Positions 13,414-21,923 of a stretch of 52,406 nucleotides of DNA are shown here, one piece after another. Origin of the DNA: Spirilliplanes yamanashiensis (GTDB taxonomy: Bacteria > Actinomycetota > Actinomycetes > Mycobacteriales > Micromonosporaceae); contig NZ_BOOY01000044.1 in the NCBI RefSeq assembly GCF_016863475.1, positions 1 through 52,406 of the forward strand, written 5' to 3'. A model generated the notes under the pieces. It ran no database searches, was not told the DNA's origin, and saw only the letters and a list, made by a program, of their open reading frames with translations. How positions within the stretch are numbered: position 1 is the stretch's first letter; every line of letters starts with the position of its first letter. Made by a program: the position numbers and the translations under genes.

Positions 13414-13860
13414 ATGGGCACCCCGTACACCGTCGTCGCCGGAGTGGACGGCTCGGCGGGCGGCCGGCGCGCGCTGCGCTGGGCCGCCGCCGAGGCCCGC
13501 GCCCGCGGCGGCGTCGTCCGCGCCGTCATCGCCTGGCAGGCGGGCGGCTACGAGGACGGCAGCCTGCCGCCCACCCCGGCGCAGGCGAAGCGGGCGGCGA
13601 TCGCCGCGCTCACCAGGGAGATCCGGAACCTGCGCGCCCGGATCGGACCCGCCCAGCCCATCACCGCGGAAGCCGTGCGCGGCCCGGCCGCCGAGGTGCT
13701 CACGATGAGCGCGTTCGAGGCGGACGAACTCGTCCTCGGCAGCCACGGCAACGGCGCGCTGCGGCACCCCCTGGCCGGCTCCACCGCCGCGGCGTGCATC
13801 CGCAGGGCGCGCTGCCCGGTGGTCGTGATCCCGGCCCGGGAGCTGGCGGCCGCCGGGTGA
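13414..13860 (+). CDS. Universal stress protein, single-domain
   Basis: A 148-residue USP with VVAGVDGSAGG at the start, the loop GSHGNGALRHPLAGST, and a final CPVVVIPA strand, so ATP binding is expected. Its GAGGAGGT ribosome site overlaps the end of the adhP gene, 10 bp upstream, so the two form an operon. A perfect DosR-like box begins 18 bp past its stop and belongs to the following pflB promoter. Confidence 0.92.
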   Translation: MGTPYTVVAGVDGSAGGRRALRWAAAEARARGGVVRAVIAWQAGGYEDGSLPPTPAQAKRAAIAALTREIRNLRARIGPAQPITAEAVRGPAAEVLTMSAFEADELVLGSHGNGALRHPLAGSTAAACIRRARCPVVVIPARELAAAG

Positions 13861-13878
13861 TCGAGGTCCCGGCCGGTC

Positions 13879-13892
13879 GGGTCTTTGGACCC
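13879..13892. promoter_or_regulatory. DosR-like box before pflB
   Basis: Perfect and fully palindromic GGGTCTTTGGACCC, ending 55 bp before the pflB ATG. Flanking CCGGTC and GACCGG extend the inverted repeat (13873-13899, with one unpaired T), so the same DNA can fold as a terminator for the upstream USP gene. Confidence 0.65.
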
Positions 13893-13947
13893 TGACCGGG
13901 CGGGCCGCCGCCCGGAAGGCTGGGGGTGGAACGATCGAGGAGGAGTC

Positions 13948-16206
13948 ATGGCGCAGCACCACACCAGCACCGCCGTCCGGCCCGACCCGTGGCGGGGGTT
14001 CCGCGGCGGCGGCTGGCGCGACAGGATCGACGTCGCCGCCTTCGTGCACGACAACGTCCAGCCGTACGCGGGCGACGCCGCCTTCCTCACCGGCCCGACG
14101 ACGCGCACGATGGACCTGTGGGCGCGGCTGCGCGGCATGTTCGCCGAGGAGCGCCGGCGCGGCGTGTACGACGTCGACGCGCGCACCCCGTCGACCATCA
14201 CCGCGCACGCGCCGGGGTACATCGACCGGGACCGCGAGCTGATCGTCGGCCTGCAGACCGACGCGCCGCTGCGCCGGGCGATCATGCCCAACGGCGGGCT
14301 GCGCATGGTCGAGGCGGGCCTGACGGCGTACGGCTACGCGATGGACCCCGAGGTGCGGCGCATCTTCACGCTGTACCGCAAGACCCACAACGCCGGGGTG
14401 TTCGACGCCTATCCCGCCGACGTGCTCGCCGCCCGCCGCTCGCACGTCATCACCGGCCTGCCCGACGCCTACGGCCGCGGCCGCATCATCGGCGACTACC
14501 GCCGCGTCGCCCTGTACGGCGTGGACCGGCTGATCGCCGAGCGGCTGGCGATCAAGGCGGGCCTGGACGACGAGCCGTGCACCGACGACGTCATCCGCGA
14601 CCGGGAGGAGCTGGCCGAGCAGATCCGCGCCCTCGGCGAGCTCAAGGAGATGGCCGCCGCGTACGGCCACGACATCTCCGGCCCGGCCGCCACCGGCCGC
14701 GAGGCGGTGCAGTGGCTGTACTTCGCCTACCTCGGCGCCACGAAGGAGCAGAACGGCGCCGCGATGTCGCTGGGCCGCACCTCCACCTTCCTCGACGTGT
14801 ACCTGCAGCGCGACCTGGCCGAGGGCCGGCTCACCGAGATGGCCGCCCAGGAGCTGATCGACGACCTGGTCATCAAGCTGCGGATCATCCGGTTCCTGCG
14901 CACCCCGGAGTACGACGAGCTGTTCTCCGGCGACCCCACCTGGGTCACCGAGGCCATCGGCGGGATGGGCGCCGACGGCCGGCCGCTGGTCACCCGCACC
15001 AGCTTCCGGTACCTGCAGACCCTGTACAACCTGGGCCCGGCGCCCGAGCCGAACCTGACCGTGCTCTGGTCGCCGGCGCTGCCCGACGGGTTCAAGCGGT
15101 TCTGCGCGCAGGTGTCGCTGGACACCAGCGCCATCCAGTACGAGAACGACGACCTGATCCGCCCCGCCTACTCCGACGACACCGCCATCGCCTGCTGCGT
15201 GTCGGCCATGCGCGTCGGCAAGGACATGCAGTACTTCGGCGCCCGCGCCAACCTCGCCAAGGCGCTGCTGTACGCGATCAACGGCGGCCGCGACGAGGTC
15301 ACCGGCGAGCAGGTCGCCCCGCCGACGGCGCCGATCACCGACGACGTGCTCGACTACGACACCGTCCGCGCCGCGTTCGGCACCACCCTCGACTGGCTGG
15401 CCCGCACGTACGTCCGGGCGCTCAACGTCATCCACTACATGCACGACAGGTACGCCTACGAGCGGCTGGAGATGGCGCTGCACGACCACCCGGTGCACCG
15501 CTTCCTGGCCACCGGGATCGCCGGGCTCTCGGTGGCCGTCGACAGCCTGTCCGCGATGAAGCACGCCCAGGTCAAGGTGCTGCGCGACGCCACCGGCCTG
15601 GCGGTCGACTACACCGTCGACGGCGACTACCCCGCCTTCGGCAACAACGACGACCGGGCCGACGCGATCGCCGTCGAGCTGGTGCGCGACTTCATGGACA
15701 GGGTGCGGACGCAGCCGACCTACCGCGGCGCCGAGCCCAGCCTGTCGGTCCTCACGATCACGTCGAACGTGGTCTACGGCAAGCACACCGGCAACACCCC
15801 CGACGGGCGGCGCGCCGGCGAGCCGTTCGCCCCGGGCGCCAACCCGATGAACGGCCGCGACACCCACGGACTCGTCGCCGCGGCGCTGTCGGTGGCGAAG
15901 CTGCCGTACGACAGCGCCCGCGACGGCATCTCGCTCACCACCACCGTCACCCCCGACGGCCTCGGCCACACCCGCGCCGAGCAGATCGCCGACCTGGCCG
16001 GAGTGCTCGACGGCTACACCGACGCCGGCGGCTTCCACCTCAACGTCAACGTGCTCGACCGGGCCACCCTCGAGGACGCCATGGCGCACCCCGAGAAGTA
16101 CCCGCAGCTGACGATCCGGGTGTCCGGCTACGCGGTGAACTTCGTCCGGCTGACCCGCGAGCAGCAGCGCGACGTCATCAACCGCACCTTCCACGGGACG
16201 CTGTGA
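13948..16206 (+). CDS. pflB: Pyruvate formate-lyase
   Basis: A 752-residue glycyl radical enzyme converting pyruvate + CoA to acetyl-CoA + formate. The catalytic cysteine pair is Cys416-Cys417 in IACCVSAM. The radical-bearing glycine is Gly727 in RVSGYAVNF near the C-terminus. It keeps true PFL features ([32 protein letters not shown]) and length (E. coli PflB is 760), so it is not a diol dehydratase or other homologue. The enzyme is destroyed by oxygen, which makes it notable in an actinomycete. The ATG follows GAGGAGGAG. It is overlapped by one base by its activase gene. Confidence 0.97.
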   Translation: MAQHHTSTAVRPDPWRGFRGGGWRDRIDVAAFVHDNVQPYAGDAAFLTGPTTRTMDLWARLRGMFAEERRRGVYDVDARTPSTITAHAPGYIDRDRELIVGLQTDAPLRRAIMPNGGLRMVEAGLTAYGYAMDPEVRRIFTLYRKTHNAGVFDAYPADVLAARRSHVITGLPDAYGRGRIIGDYRRVALYGVDRLIAERLAIKAGLDDEPCTDDVIRDREELAEQIRALGELKEMAAAYGHDISGPAATGREAVQWLYFAYLGATKEQNGAAMSLGRTSTFLDVYLQRDLAEGRLTEMAAQELIDDLVIKLRIIRFLRTPEYDELFSGDPTWVTEAIGGMGADGRPLVTRTSFRYLQTLYNLGPAPEPNLTVLWSPALPDGFKRFCAQVSLDTSAIQYENDDLIRPAYSDDTAIACCVSAMRVGKDMQYFGARANLAKALLYAINGGRDEVTGEQVAPPTAPITDDVLDYDTVRAAFGTTLDWLARTYVRALNVIHYMHDRYAYERLEMALHDHPVHRFLATGIAGLSVAVDSLSAMKHAQVKVLRDATGLAVDYTVDGDYPAFGNNDDRADAIAVELVRDFMDRVRTQPTYRGAEPSLSVLTITSNVVYGKHTGNTPDGRRAGEPFAPGANPMNGRDTHGLVAAALSVAKLPYDSARDGISLTTTVTPDGLGHTRAEQIADLAGVLDGYTDAGGFHLNVNVLDRATLEDAMAHPEKYPQLTIRVSGYAVNFVRLTREQQRDVINRTFHGTL

Positions 16207-16937
16207 TGGTCGCCGGCGCGGTGCACTCCTGGGACCTGTCCACCGGCGTGGACGGTCCCGGGACCCGGTTCGTGGCGTTCCTCGCCGGGTGCCCGCTGCG
16301 CTGCCGGTACTGCCACAGCCCCGACACCTGGTACCAGCGCAACGGCACGCCGACCACCGACGACGAGCTGCTGCTCCAGATCCGCCGGTACGAGCGCTTC
16401 ATCAAGGTCGCCGGCGGCGGCGTCACCGTCAGCGGCGGCGAGCCGCTGCAGCAGCCCGCGTTCACCGCGGCGGTGCTGCGCGGCGCCAAGGACCTCGGCC
16501 TGCACACCGCCCTGGACACCAGCGGCTTCCTCGGCGACCGGGCCACCCCCGAACTGCTCGACGCCACCGACCTGGTGCTGCTCGACCTCAAGAGCTGGGA
16601 CCCGGCCACGTACCGCCGGGTCACCCGCACCGGCGAGCTCGCCCCGACGCTGCGTTTCGCCCGCCGGCTGGCCGAGCGCGGCATGCCGATGTGGATCCGG
16701 TTCGTGCTGGTGCCCGGCCTGACCGACGACCCCGCCGAGGTGGACGGCATGGCGGATTTCCTCGCCGCGCTGCCCACGGTGCAGCGGGTGGAGGTGCTGC
16801 CGTTCCACCGCCTCGGCGCCCACAAGTACCGCGAGCTCGGCGTGCCGTTCCTGTGCGCCGACACCGATCCGCCGTCGGCGGACCTGCTGGCGCGGGTGCG
16901 GGGCCAGTTCGCCGGCCGGGGCCTCGTCACGACGTGA
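16206..16937 (+). CDS. pflA: Pyruvate formate-lyase activating enzyme (radical SAM)
   Basis: A 243-residue radical SAM protein that installs the glycyl radical on PflB using S-adenosylmethionine and a [4Fe-4S] cluster. The cluster motif C-x3-C-x2-C is CPLRCRYC (Cys29, Cys33, Cys36), followed by HSPDTW. The SAM-binding GG(E) motif is VSGGEPL. Length and the single cluster motif match PflA of the PFL type (about 245), without the ferredoxin insert of other glycyl radical activases. Its ATG overlaps the pflB stop (TGATG), so production is coupled. Confidence 0.96.
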   Translation: MVAGAVHSWDLSTGVDGPGTRFVAFLAGCPLRCRYCHSPDTWYQRNGTPTTDDELLLQIRRYERFIKVAGGGVTVSGGEPLQQPAFTAAVLRGAKDLGLHTALDTSGFLGDRATPELLDATDLVLLDLKSWDPATYRRVTRTGELAPTLRFARRLAERGMPMWIRFVLVPGLTDDPAEVDGMADFLAALPTVQRVEVLPFHRLGAHKYRELGVPFLCADTDPPSADLLARVRGQFAGRGLVTT

Positions 16938-16941
16938 CCGT

Positions 16942-17031
16942 GGGTCCGGTGGCCCGGGGCGGCGCAGGCCGGCCCCCGCGACAGGGCCGTCGGACCCGGC
17001 CCGGCGGCGGCGACATCGGGTCCGGCGGCCC
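16942..17031. promoter_or_regulatory. Cluster of three DosR-like boxes
   Basis: Three perfect GGGNC-N4-GNCCC elements lie within 90 bp: 16942-16955 (GGGTCCGGTGGCCC), 16984-16997 (GGGCCGTCGGACCC) and 17018-17031 (GGGTCCGGCGGCCC). The last ends 48 bp before the DUF998 gene start. The centres are 42 and 34 bp apart, about four and a little over three helical turns, which would suit cooperative binding. Confidence 0.6.
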
Positions 17032-17079
17032 TGCCGGCTGCCGCGCGGCGGCGGCAGGCTGGCAGGAGAGGAGCCCGCC

Positions 17080-17772
17080 ATGTCCAGCACCCAGCGCCTC
17101 AGCCTCCGGCCGGCGGCACCGGACACCACCGTCCGGGCCCTGCTCGCCTGCGGCATCGTGTCGTCACTGCTGTACGCGGTGGCCAACGACGCGCTGGCCG
17201 TCGCCCGGTACCCGGGCTACGACCCCGTCTCGCAGGTGGTCAGCGAGCTGACCACGACCGGGACCCCGACCCGCGCGCCGCTGCTCGTCGTCGGCCTGGT
17301 CTGGGCCGTGCTGCTCGGCGCCTTCGGCGCCGGCGTGTGGCGCGCGGCCCGCGGCCGGCGCGGACTGCGCGTGACCGCCGGGCTCCTCATGGGCTACGCC
17401 GCCGTGCAGCCGCTGTGGATCCCGTTCCCCATGAGCCCCCGCGGCGAGATCCCCACCGCGGCCGGGCCGGCCGGCGCCGTGCACGTCGCCCTGGCCGCCG
17501 CGACCGTCGCGATCATGTTCACCGCCATGGGGTTCGGCGCCGCGGCGCTCGGCCGCCGGTTCCGGCGCTTCACGGCCGGCGCCGCCGTCGCCGCCCTGGT
17601 GTCCGGGGCGTACACCTTCGCGACCGTCCCGAGGTTCCAGGCCGGCGACCCGACGCCGTGGGCCGGCCTCGCCGAGCGGGTCACCATCGCCGCGTGGCTG
17701 CTGTGGATCGCCGTGCTCGGCGCCACGCTGCTGCGCGAGCGCACGACCGAGAGGGAGGAGACGGGCTCATGA
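17080..17772 (+). CDS. DUF998 integral membrane protein
   Basis: A 230-residue membrane protein with about six predicted transmembrane segments, the first around LLACGIVSSLLYAVAND and the last around IAAWLLWIAVLGATLL. The pattern of an early aromatic/proline segment (YPGYDPVSQVVSEL) followed by helices is typical of DUF998, a widespread family without a settled function. ATG follows AGGAGAGGAG. Its stop overlaps the ATG of the beta-lactamase-like gene (ATGA), so the two form an operon under the triple box. Confidence 0.8.
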   Translation: MSSTQRLSLRPAAPDTTVRALLACGIVSSLLYAVANDALAVARYPGYDPVSQVVSELTTTGTPTRAPLLVVGLVWAVLLGAFGAGVWRAARGRRGLRVTAGLLMGYAAVQPLWIPFPMSPRGEIPTAAGPAGAVHVALAAATVAIMFTAMGFGAAALGRRFRRFTAGAAVAALVSGAYTFATVPRFQAGDPTPWAGLAERVTIAAWLLWIAVLGATLLRERTTEREETGS

Positions 17773-19004
17773 GCGTGCGTGTGGACGTTCCGCCCGGCAT
17801 GGTCCACGGTGACGTGGACGAGGGTTACGGGCCGGTGGCCGACGCGTTCCGCCGCAACTTCGCCGAGCGGGACGAGGTGGGCGCCGCCTGCGCGGTGTAC
17901 CGGCACGGGCGCAAGGTCGTCGACCTGTGGGGCGGCTACCGCGACGGCGGGCGCGGCCTGCCGTGGGAGGCCGACACCGTGGTCGTCATGTACTCCACCA
18001 CCAAAGGGGTCGCGTCACTGGCGGTCGCGCTCGCGCACGCCCGCGGCCTGTTCGGGTGGGACACCCCGGTCGCCGACTACTGGCCGGAGTTCGCCTGGCG
18101 CGGCAAGGAGCGGATCACCGTGCGGCAGCTGCTGGCGCACCAGGCCGGCCTGCCCGTGCTCGACGTCGGGCTGACGGTCGCCGACCTGGCCGACCCGGAT
18201 CTGGTGGCGGCCGCGCTGGCGCTGCAGCGGCCGCTGTGGGAGCCGGGCACCCGGCACGGCTACCACGCGATCACCCTGGGCTGGTACGAGAGCGAGCTGC
18301 TGCGCCGCACCGACCCGCTGCGCCGGTCGCTCGGCCGGTTCTTCGCCGACGAGATCGCCCGGCCGCTGGGGCTGGACTTCTGCATCGGCGTGACGGACGA
18401 CGAGGTGCTGCGCCGCCGGGCGACGATACACGGCGGGCGCACCGGCCTGCAGATGCTGCTGCACCTGCGCGACTTCGGCCCGCGAACGCTCGCCGCCATG
18501 CTCAAGCCGGGCAGCGCCACCCGGTTGTCGGTGAGCAACCCGCCGGAACTCACGTCGGACACCGCGCTCAACACGCCCGAGCTGTTGCGGGTCGAGATTC
18601 CCGCGGGCAACGGCATCGGCCGGCCGAGTGCGGTGGCGGCCGCCTACGACGCCGCCCTCACCGGCGCGCTGGGGCTGACCCCGGCGACGCTCGAGGCGCT
18701 GGTCCGGCCCGCCGAGGTCCCGGCCGGTGGCGACGAGGACGTGCTGCTGAAGGTTCCGGCCCGGTTCTCGCTCGGCTACCTCAAGCCGACACCCGCGGTG
18801 CCCTTCGGCAGCGCGTCGGACACCGCCTTCGGCACCCCGGGCAGCGGTGGCTCGTTCGGGCTGGCCGACCCCGACACCGGGATCGGGTACTGCTACGCGC
18901 CGAACCGGCTCGGGTTCGGGCTGCTCGACGAGCGCGAGATCGCCGTGCGGCAGGCGCTCTTCCACGACGTGCTGGGTGAGCGGCCGCAGGCGGCCCGCCA
19001 CTGA
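17769..19004 (+). CDS. Serine beta-lactamase-like hydrolase (class C / EstB type)
   Basis: A 411-residue member of the penicillin-binding-protein-like serine hydrolases. The nucleophile motif S-x-x-K is STTK (Ser76-Lys79), and a YHAITLGW segment supplies the second-motif tyrosine. A late glycine-rich GTPGSGGSFG stretch corresponds to the third motif, in the form usual for EstB-type esterases and D-amino-peptide hydrolases rather than true beta-lactamases. No signal peptide is evident, suggesting a cytoplasmic esterase. It is coupled to the upstream DUF998 gene. Substrate unknown. Confidence 0.85.
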   Translation: MSVRVDVPPGMVHGDVDEGYGPVADAFRRNFAERDEVGAACAVYRHGRKVVDLWGGYRDGGRGLPWEADTVVVMYSTTKGVASLAVALAHARGLFGWDTPVADYWPEFAWRGKERITVRQLLAHQAGLPVLDVGLTVADLADPDLVAAALALQRPLWEPGTRHGYHAITLGWYESELLRRTDPLRRSLGRFFADEIARPLGLDFCIGVTDDEVLRRRATIHGGRTGLQMLLHLRDFGPRTLAAMLKPGSATRLSVSNPPELTSDTALNTPELLRVEIPAGNGIGRPSAVAAAYDAALTGALGLTPATLEALVRPAEVPAGGDEDVLLKVPARFSLGYLKPTPAVPFGSASDTAFGTPGSGGSFGLADPDTGIGYCYAPNRLGFGLLDEREIAVRQALFHDVLGERPQAARH

Positions 19005-19028
19005 GGCCCGCCGCCCGCGGCCGATCGG

Positions 19029-19505
19029 TCACCGGCCCGGGTGGCTCCCGTCGCCGTACAGCTCGGCGATGCGGCGGCGGGCGGCCTGGAGCCGGTCGAC
19101 CATGACGGCCATGAACCGGCGATCCAGCTCGCGGGCCAGCTCGGCGTCGTCGTCGAGCAGCCGGCGCACCCCGGCGGCCTCGAACTCGATCGCATGGACA
19201 GGTTCGGCGGCGACGGCGCCGAAATGCCACCGGTACGGCGGGAACAGCCACGACCAGCCGAGCACGCCGCCGGCGCCGATCGACTCGATGACGATGTCGC
19301 CGCGGCCGGGCACGGTGATGTCGAGCGCGACGCGGCCGGACTGGAGCAGCCAGAACCGCTCCGCGGGACGGCCCTCGTGGAAGAACCGGTGCGTCGGCGG
19401 GCGGTACGCGGGGCGGCTGAACGACGACAGCCGCCCGAGCCAGGTGACCGGCAGGCCCGCGAGGAACGGGTGCTCGGTGAGCAGGTCGAGCGTGGTGGGG
19501 GGCAT
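19029..19505 (-). CDS. Stand-alone cyclic nucleotide-binding domain protein
   Basis: A 158-residue protein that is essentially one cyclic-nucleotide-binding beta barrel (EHPFLAGLP at the start, then RFFHEGRPAERFWLLQSGRV, and IGAGGVLGWSWLFPPYRW at the phosphate-binding cassette) plus a C-terminal helix. There is no helix-turn-helix, so it is not a complete Crp/Fnr regulator. The cassette lacks the canonical FGE-x-A-L arrangement, so ligand identity is uncertain. It probably acts by protein contact. It lies downstream of the palindrome at 19527-19554, leftward, and is convergent with the esterase gene. Confidence 0.82.
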   Translation of the reverse strand: MPPTTLDLLTEHPFLAGLPVTWLGRLSSFSRPAYRPPTHRFFHEGRPAERFWLLQSGRVALDITVPGRGDIVIESIGAGGVLGWSWLFPPYRWHFGAVAAEPVHAIEFEAAGVRRLLDDDAELARELDRRFMAVMVDRLQAARRRIAELYGDGSHPGR

Positions 19506-19526
19506 GGCACACCTCTCACGGGTGAG

Positions 19527-19554
19527 GCGGGACCCGGCCGCGGCCGGGTCCCGC
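19527..19554. terminator. 28-bp perfect palindrome
   Basis: The halves GCGGGACCCGGCCG and CGGCCGGGTCCCGC are exact reverse complements with no spacer. It lies between the DUF1876 gene (32 bp past its stop) and the cyclic-nucleotide-binding gene (21 bp before its start). It may be a terminator for the former or an operator for the latter. It contains GGGAC and GTCCC but at wider spacing than the DosR-like box. Confidence 0.55.
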
Positions 19555-19586
19555 TCGGACGGCTCGGTCGGCGGCCGCCGGGGCTG

Positions 19587-19862
19587 TCACGACGTGAGTC
19601 GCGCCGACCGGTGGGTGACCTGCTCGATGTCGCCCGCGGCCGCGTCGAGCAGCCGGTGGGCGAGGTCGGACAGGGCGCGGGCGGCGGCGATCTCGTCGCC
19701 GATCTCGGGCACCTCCGGATCGAACGGGTTGCGCCGGGCGGTGCCGGCACCCGTCAGCCGGGTGGGCGCATCGGTGTGCAGTCGGGCCTCGGCGCGGGTG
19801 AAGCGCTGGTCCTCGTGCTCGCCGATGAGGATCTCGACGGTCCAGGTACGGGTGTGGATCAT
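19587..19862 (-). CDS. DUF1876 protein, Rv1738/Rv2632c-like
   Basis: A 91-residue protein matching the DUF1876 family: an N-terminal beta strand (TWTVEILIGEHED), the segment ARLHTDAPTRLTGAGTARRN, the signature PEIGDEIAAARALSDL, and a C-terminal helix. M. tuberculosis Rv1738 belongs to this family, is among the most strongly DosR-induced genes, and has a fold likened to ribosome hibernation factors. A role on the ribosome in dormancy is thus possible but not shown. The start overlaps the stop of the SRPBCC-like gene by ATGA. Confidence 0.85.
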   Translation of the reverse strand: MIHTRTWTVEILIGEHEDQRFTRAEARLHTDAPTRLTGAGTARRNPFDPEVPEIGDEIAAARALSDLAHRLLDAAAGDIEQVTHRSARLTS

Positions 19863-20476
19863 GACGGCTCTCCTCCTCGGACGGTCGCGGACGCGGCGCG
19901 GCGGGCGGCGTCCGCGGCGGCGGTGGCCAGCGCGGCCCGCATGATGTGGCCGACGAACGGCCGGATGACCAGCCAGTAGCGGGAGATCGCCTGCCGGGAC
20001 TGCGGGTCGGTGCCGGTGACGCGGCAGTCGAACGACAGCACGCTGCGCCCCGCGCCGTACGGCCGGACCGAGAAGTTGCACGCGATCTTGCCGTTGCCGG
20101 GTTCGGCGAACGTGGCGAAGGCGGCCGGGTCGACGTCGCGCCAGCGGATCTCACCGCGCCAGAAGACCCCGACGGCGCCGAAGGCGATCTCCCGGCCGGG
20201 CACCTGCCCCAGCAGCGACCAGCCGGGCAGGCCGGCCCCGGGGCCCCCGGTCAGCCGGATCTGCGCCGGCGCCGGCTCGAGCCGCCCGCGCAGCCGGGCG
20301 GGCAGGGTGCGGACGAAGAACGCCGCATCCAGCAGCGGGGTGTGCACGGCGGCGAAGTCGAGTTCGCGGGCGGCGTCGTAGGCCGACTCCGGGTCGGCGT
20401 CGACGATGCGGTGCTCGGCGATCGCGATGTCGCAGACCGGCATCACCTGTTCGATGATCATCGGCTCGTTGGTCAT
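19859..20476 (-). CDS. SRPBCC-like protein of unknown function
   Basis: About 205 residues, starting at the ATG that follows GGGGAGAG; an upstream extension to 20596 has no ribosome site. The pattern of a short N-terminal strand (DIAIAEHRIVDADPESAYDA), long alternating strands and a long C-terminal helix suggests an SRPBCC/START-type ligand-binding fold, but no catalytic motif is visible and the assignment is tentative. It heads a leftward pair with the DUF1876 gene, with which it is translationally coupled. Confidence 0.65.
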   Translation of the reverse strand: MTNEPMIIEQVMPVCDIAIAEHRIVDADPESAYDAARELDFAAVHTPLLDAAFFVRTLPARLRGRLEPAPAQIRLTGGPGAGLPGWSLLGQVPGREIAFGAVGVFWRGEIRWRDVDPAAFATFAEPGNGKIACNFSVRPYGAGRSVLSFDCRVTGTDPQSRQAISRYWLVIRPFVGHIMRAALATAAADAARRAASATVRGGEPS

Positions 20477-20570
20477 GGCTCTCTCCCCTCGGATCCATTG
20501 CAGCGCGGCAGGACCGGGACGGTCAGAGGCGATGGACCCCCACCTGCGGACCACCCGGCCGGGCCGCGGC

Positions 20571-21314
20571 TCACAGGGCGGTGTAGCCGCCGTCACTGAG
20601 CAGGTAGGACCCGGTCGTGTTCGAGGCCCGGTCGGAGGCCAGGAACGCCACCAGCTCCGCCACCTCGGCGGCCCGGCCGAGCCGGCCGATCGGGTGCAGC
20701 GCGCCGATGCCGGCCAGGATCTGCGGGTCCGCGGCGGCCAGCAGCGGGGTGTCGATGAACCCCGGGCCGACGCTGTTGACCCGGATGCCGCGCTGGGCGT
20801 ACTCGACCGCCGCCGTCTTGGTCATGCCGACGACGCCGTGCTTCGCGGCGACGTACGCGACCGACTGGGCGAACCCGACCGTGCCGAGGATCGACGCCAT
20901 GTTCACGATCGAGCCGCCGCCGGACTCCAGCATGGCCGGCAGCTCGGCGCGCATGCAGTAGAAGACGCCGCTGAGGTTGACCGCGATGACGCTCGCCCAG
21001 CCGTCCAGCGGGTAGTCGCCGGTCGGCTGCTGCGGCCCGCCGATACCGGCGTTGTTGACGGCCACGTCGAGCCGGCCGAACGCCTCCACGGCCGCCCGCA
21101 CCATGGCCTCGCACGCCTGCGGGTCCGCCACGTCCACCTCGAAGGCCCGCGCCGCGCCGCCGATGTCACCCGCGACCCGCTCCGCGCCCCCGAGGTCGCG
21201 GTCGGCGACGAGCACGTGGGCGCCGCGCGCGGCCAGCAGGCGGGCGCACGCCTCCCCGATGCCGGAGCCGCCGCCGGTCACCACCGCGACCTTGCCCGAG
21301 AAGTCCTGATCCAC
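20571..21314 (-). CDS. Short-chain dehydrogenase/reductase
   Basis: A 247-residue classical SDR. The cofactor motif is TGGGSGIG, followed by an aspartate in VADRD that favours NAD(H). Then come NNAG and the catalytic set Ser (NMASILG) and Y-x3-K (YVAAKHG). A family-typical FLASDRASNTTGSYLLSDGG ends it. I chose the GTG at 21314, which has AGGGGAGAG just upstream; an ATG at 21332 would place that ribosome site inside the gene. Substrate unknown. The gene is divergent from the ATPase operon. Confidence 0.88.
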   Translation of the reverse strand: MDQDFSGKVAVVTGGGSGIGEACARLLAARGAHVLVADRDLGGAERVAGDIGGAARAFEVDVADPQACEAMVRAAVEAFGRLDVAVNNAGIGGPQQPTGDYPLDGWASVIAVNLSGVFYCMRAELPAMLESGGGSIVNMASILGTVGFAQSVAYVAAKHGVVGMTKTAAVEYAQRGIRVNSVGPGFIDTPLLAAADPQILAGIGALHPIGRLGRAAEVAELVAFLASDRASNTTGSYLLSDGGYTAL

Positions 21315-21397
21315 GGCTCTCCCCTTCCTCACCGGTGCCTCACCTCAGCGTCGGCCCGGCCGCGACGCCGCGATACGGCCGGAGTCCCCCGGCGGAC

Positions 21398-21411
21398 GAG
21401 CCGTTCGGCCC
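21398..21411. promoter_or_regulatory. DosR-like box (one mismatch) before ATPase operon
   Basis: GAGCCGTTCGGCCC differs from the consensus at one base and is followed by TG. It ends 59 bp before the first ATPase gene, in the same distance range as the perfect boxes, and 83 bp from the divergent SDR start. Confidence 0.45.
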
Positions 21412-21470
21412 TGCGCCCGGGCGCGTCGCAGGCCGACGATGACGGATGGAGGTACCACGACGGGAGGGCC

Positions 21471-21923
21471 ATGATGCCCGGGGTGCGCGACGTGCTGAAC
21501 CGGTTCCGGCCGACCGGCGTCCCCGGCCCGGCGGCGGCGGCCGCGGTCCCCGCCGACCGGCGCGCCGCACTGGCCGCGGAGCTCGCGCCGGTCCTCGCCG
21601 AGCTGGCCGACACGAGGGCGGTGGCCGAACGCATCGTCGCCACGGCGCGCCAGGAGGCCGACCGGCTCCGCGCGGACGCCGCGGCCGCCGCCGCCCGGCT
21701 GGTCGCGGACGCCGACGCCGGCCGCCCGGCGGCACGTGCCGCCGCGTTCGCCGCCGCGCGCACCCGCGCCGAGCGGGCGGCCACCGACCGCCTGGCCGCG
21801 GGCCGCCGGGAGGCGCAACGCATCGACCGGCTCGCCGCCGACCGCGCTCCGGCGCTCACCGACCGGGCGGTCGCCGTCGCCGACGAGCTGCTGCGCGGCC
21901 CGGCCGCCGCGGCGGTGCGGTGA
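21471..21923 (+). CDS. A/V-type ATPase coiled-coil subunit (H/G-like stalk)
   Basis: A 150-residue, Ala/Arg-rich, almost entirely helical protein with a long charged coiled coil (for example AERIVATARQEADRLRADAA). First gene of the ATPase operon, in the place where archaeal-type operons encode the peripheral stalk subunit H (also called G or F). Identity rests on position and helix character, since such stalk subunits have little conserved sequence. Two adjacent ATGs (21471, 21474) follow GGGAGGG. Its stop overlaps the next start (TGATG). Confidence 0.65.
   Translation: MMPGVRDVLNRFRPTGVPGPAAAAAVPADRRAALAAELAPVLAELADTRAVAERIVATARQEADRLRADAAAAAARLVADADAGRPAARAAAFAAARTRAERAATDRLAAGRREAQRIDRLAADRAPALTDRAVAVADELLRGPAAAAVR

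Noticed and set aside
17769-19004. Antibiotic-resistance beta-lactamase
   Set aside because: No signal peptide, and the third motif is of the EstB type. An intracellular esterase is more likely.
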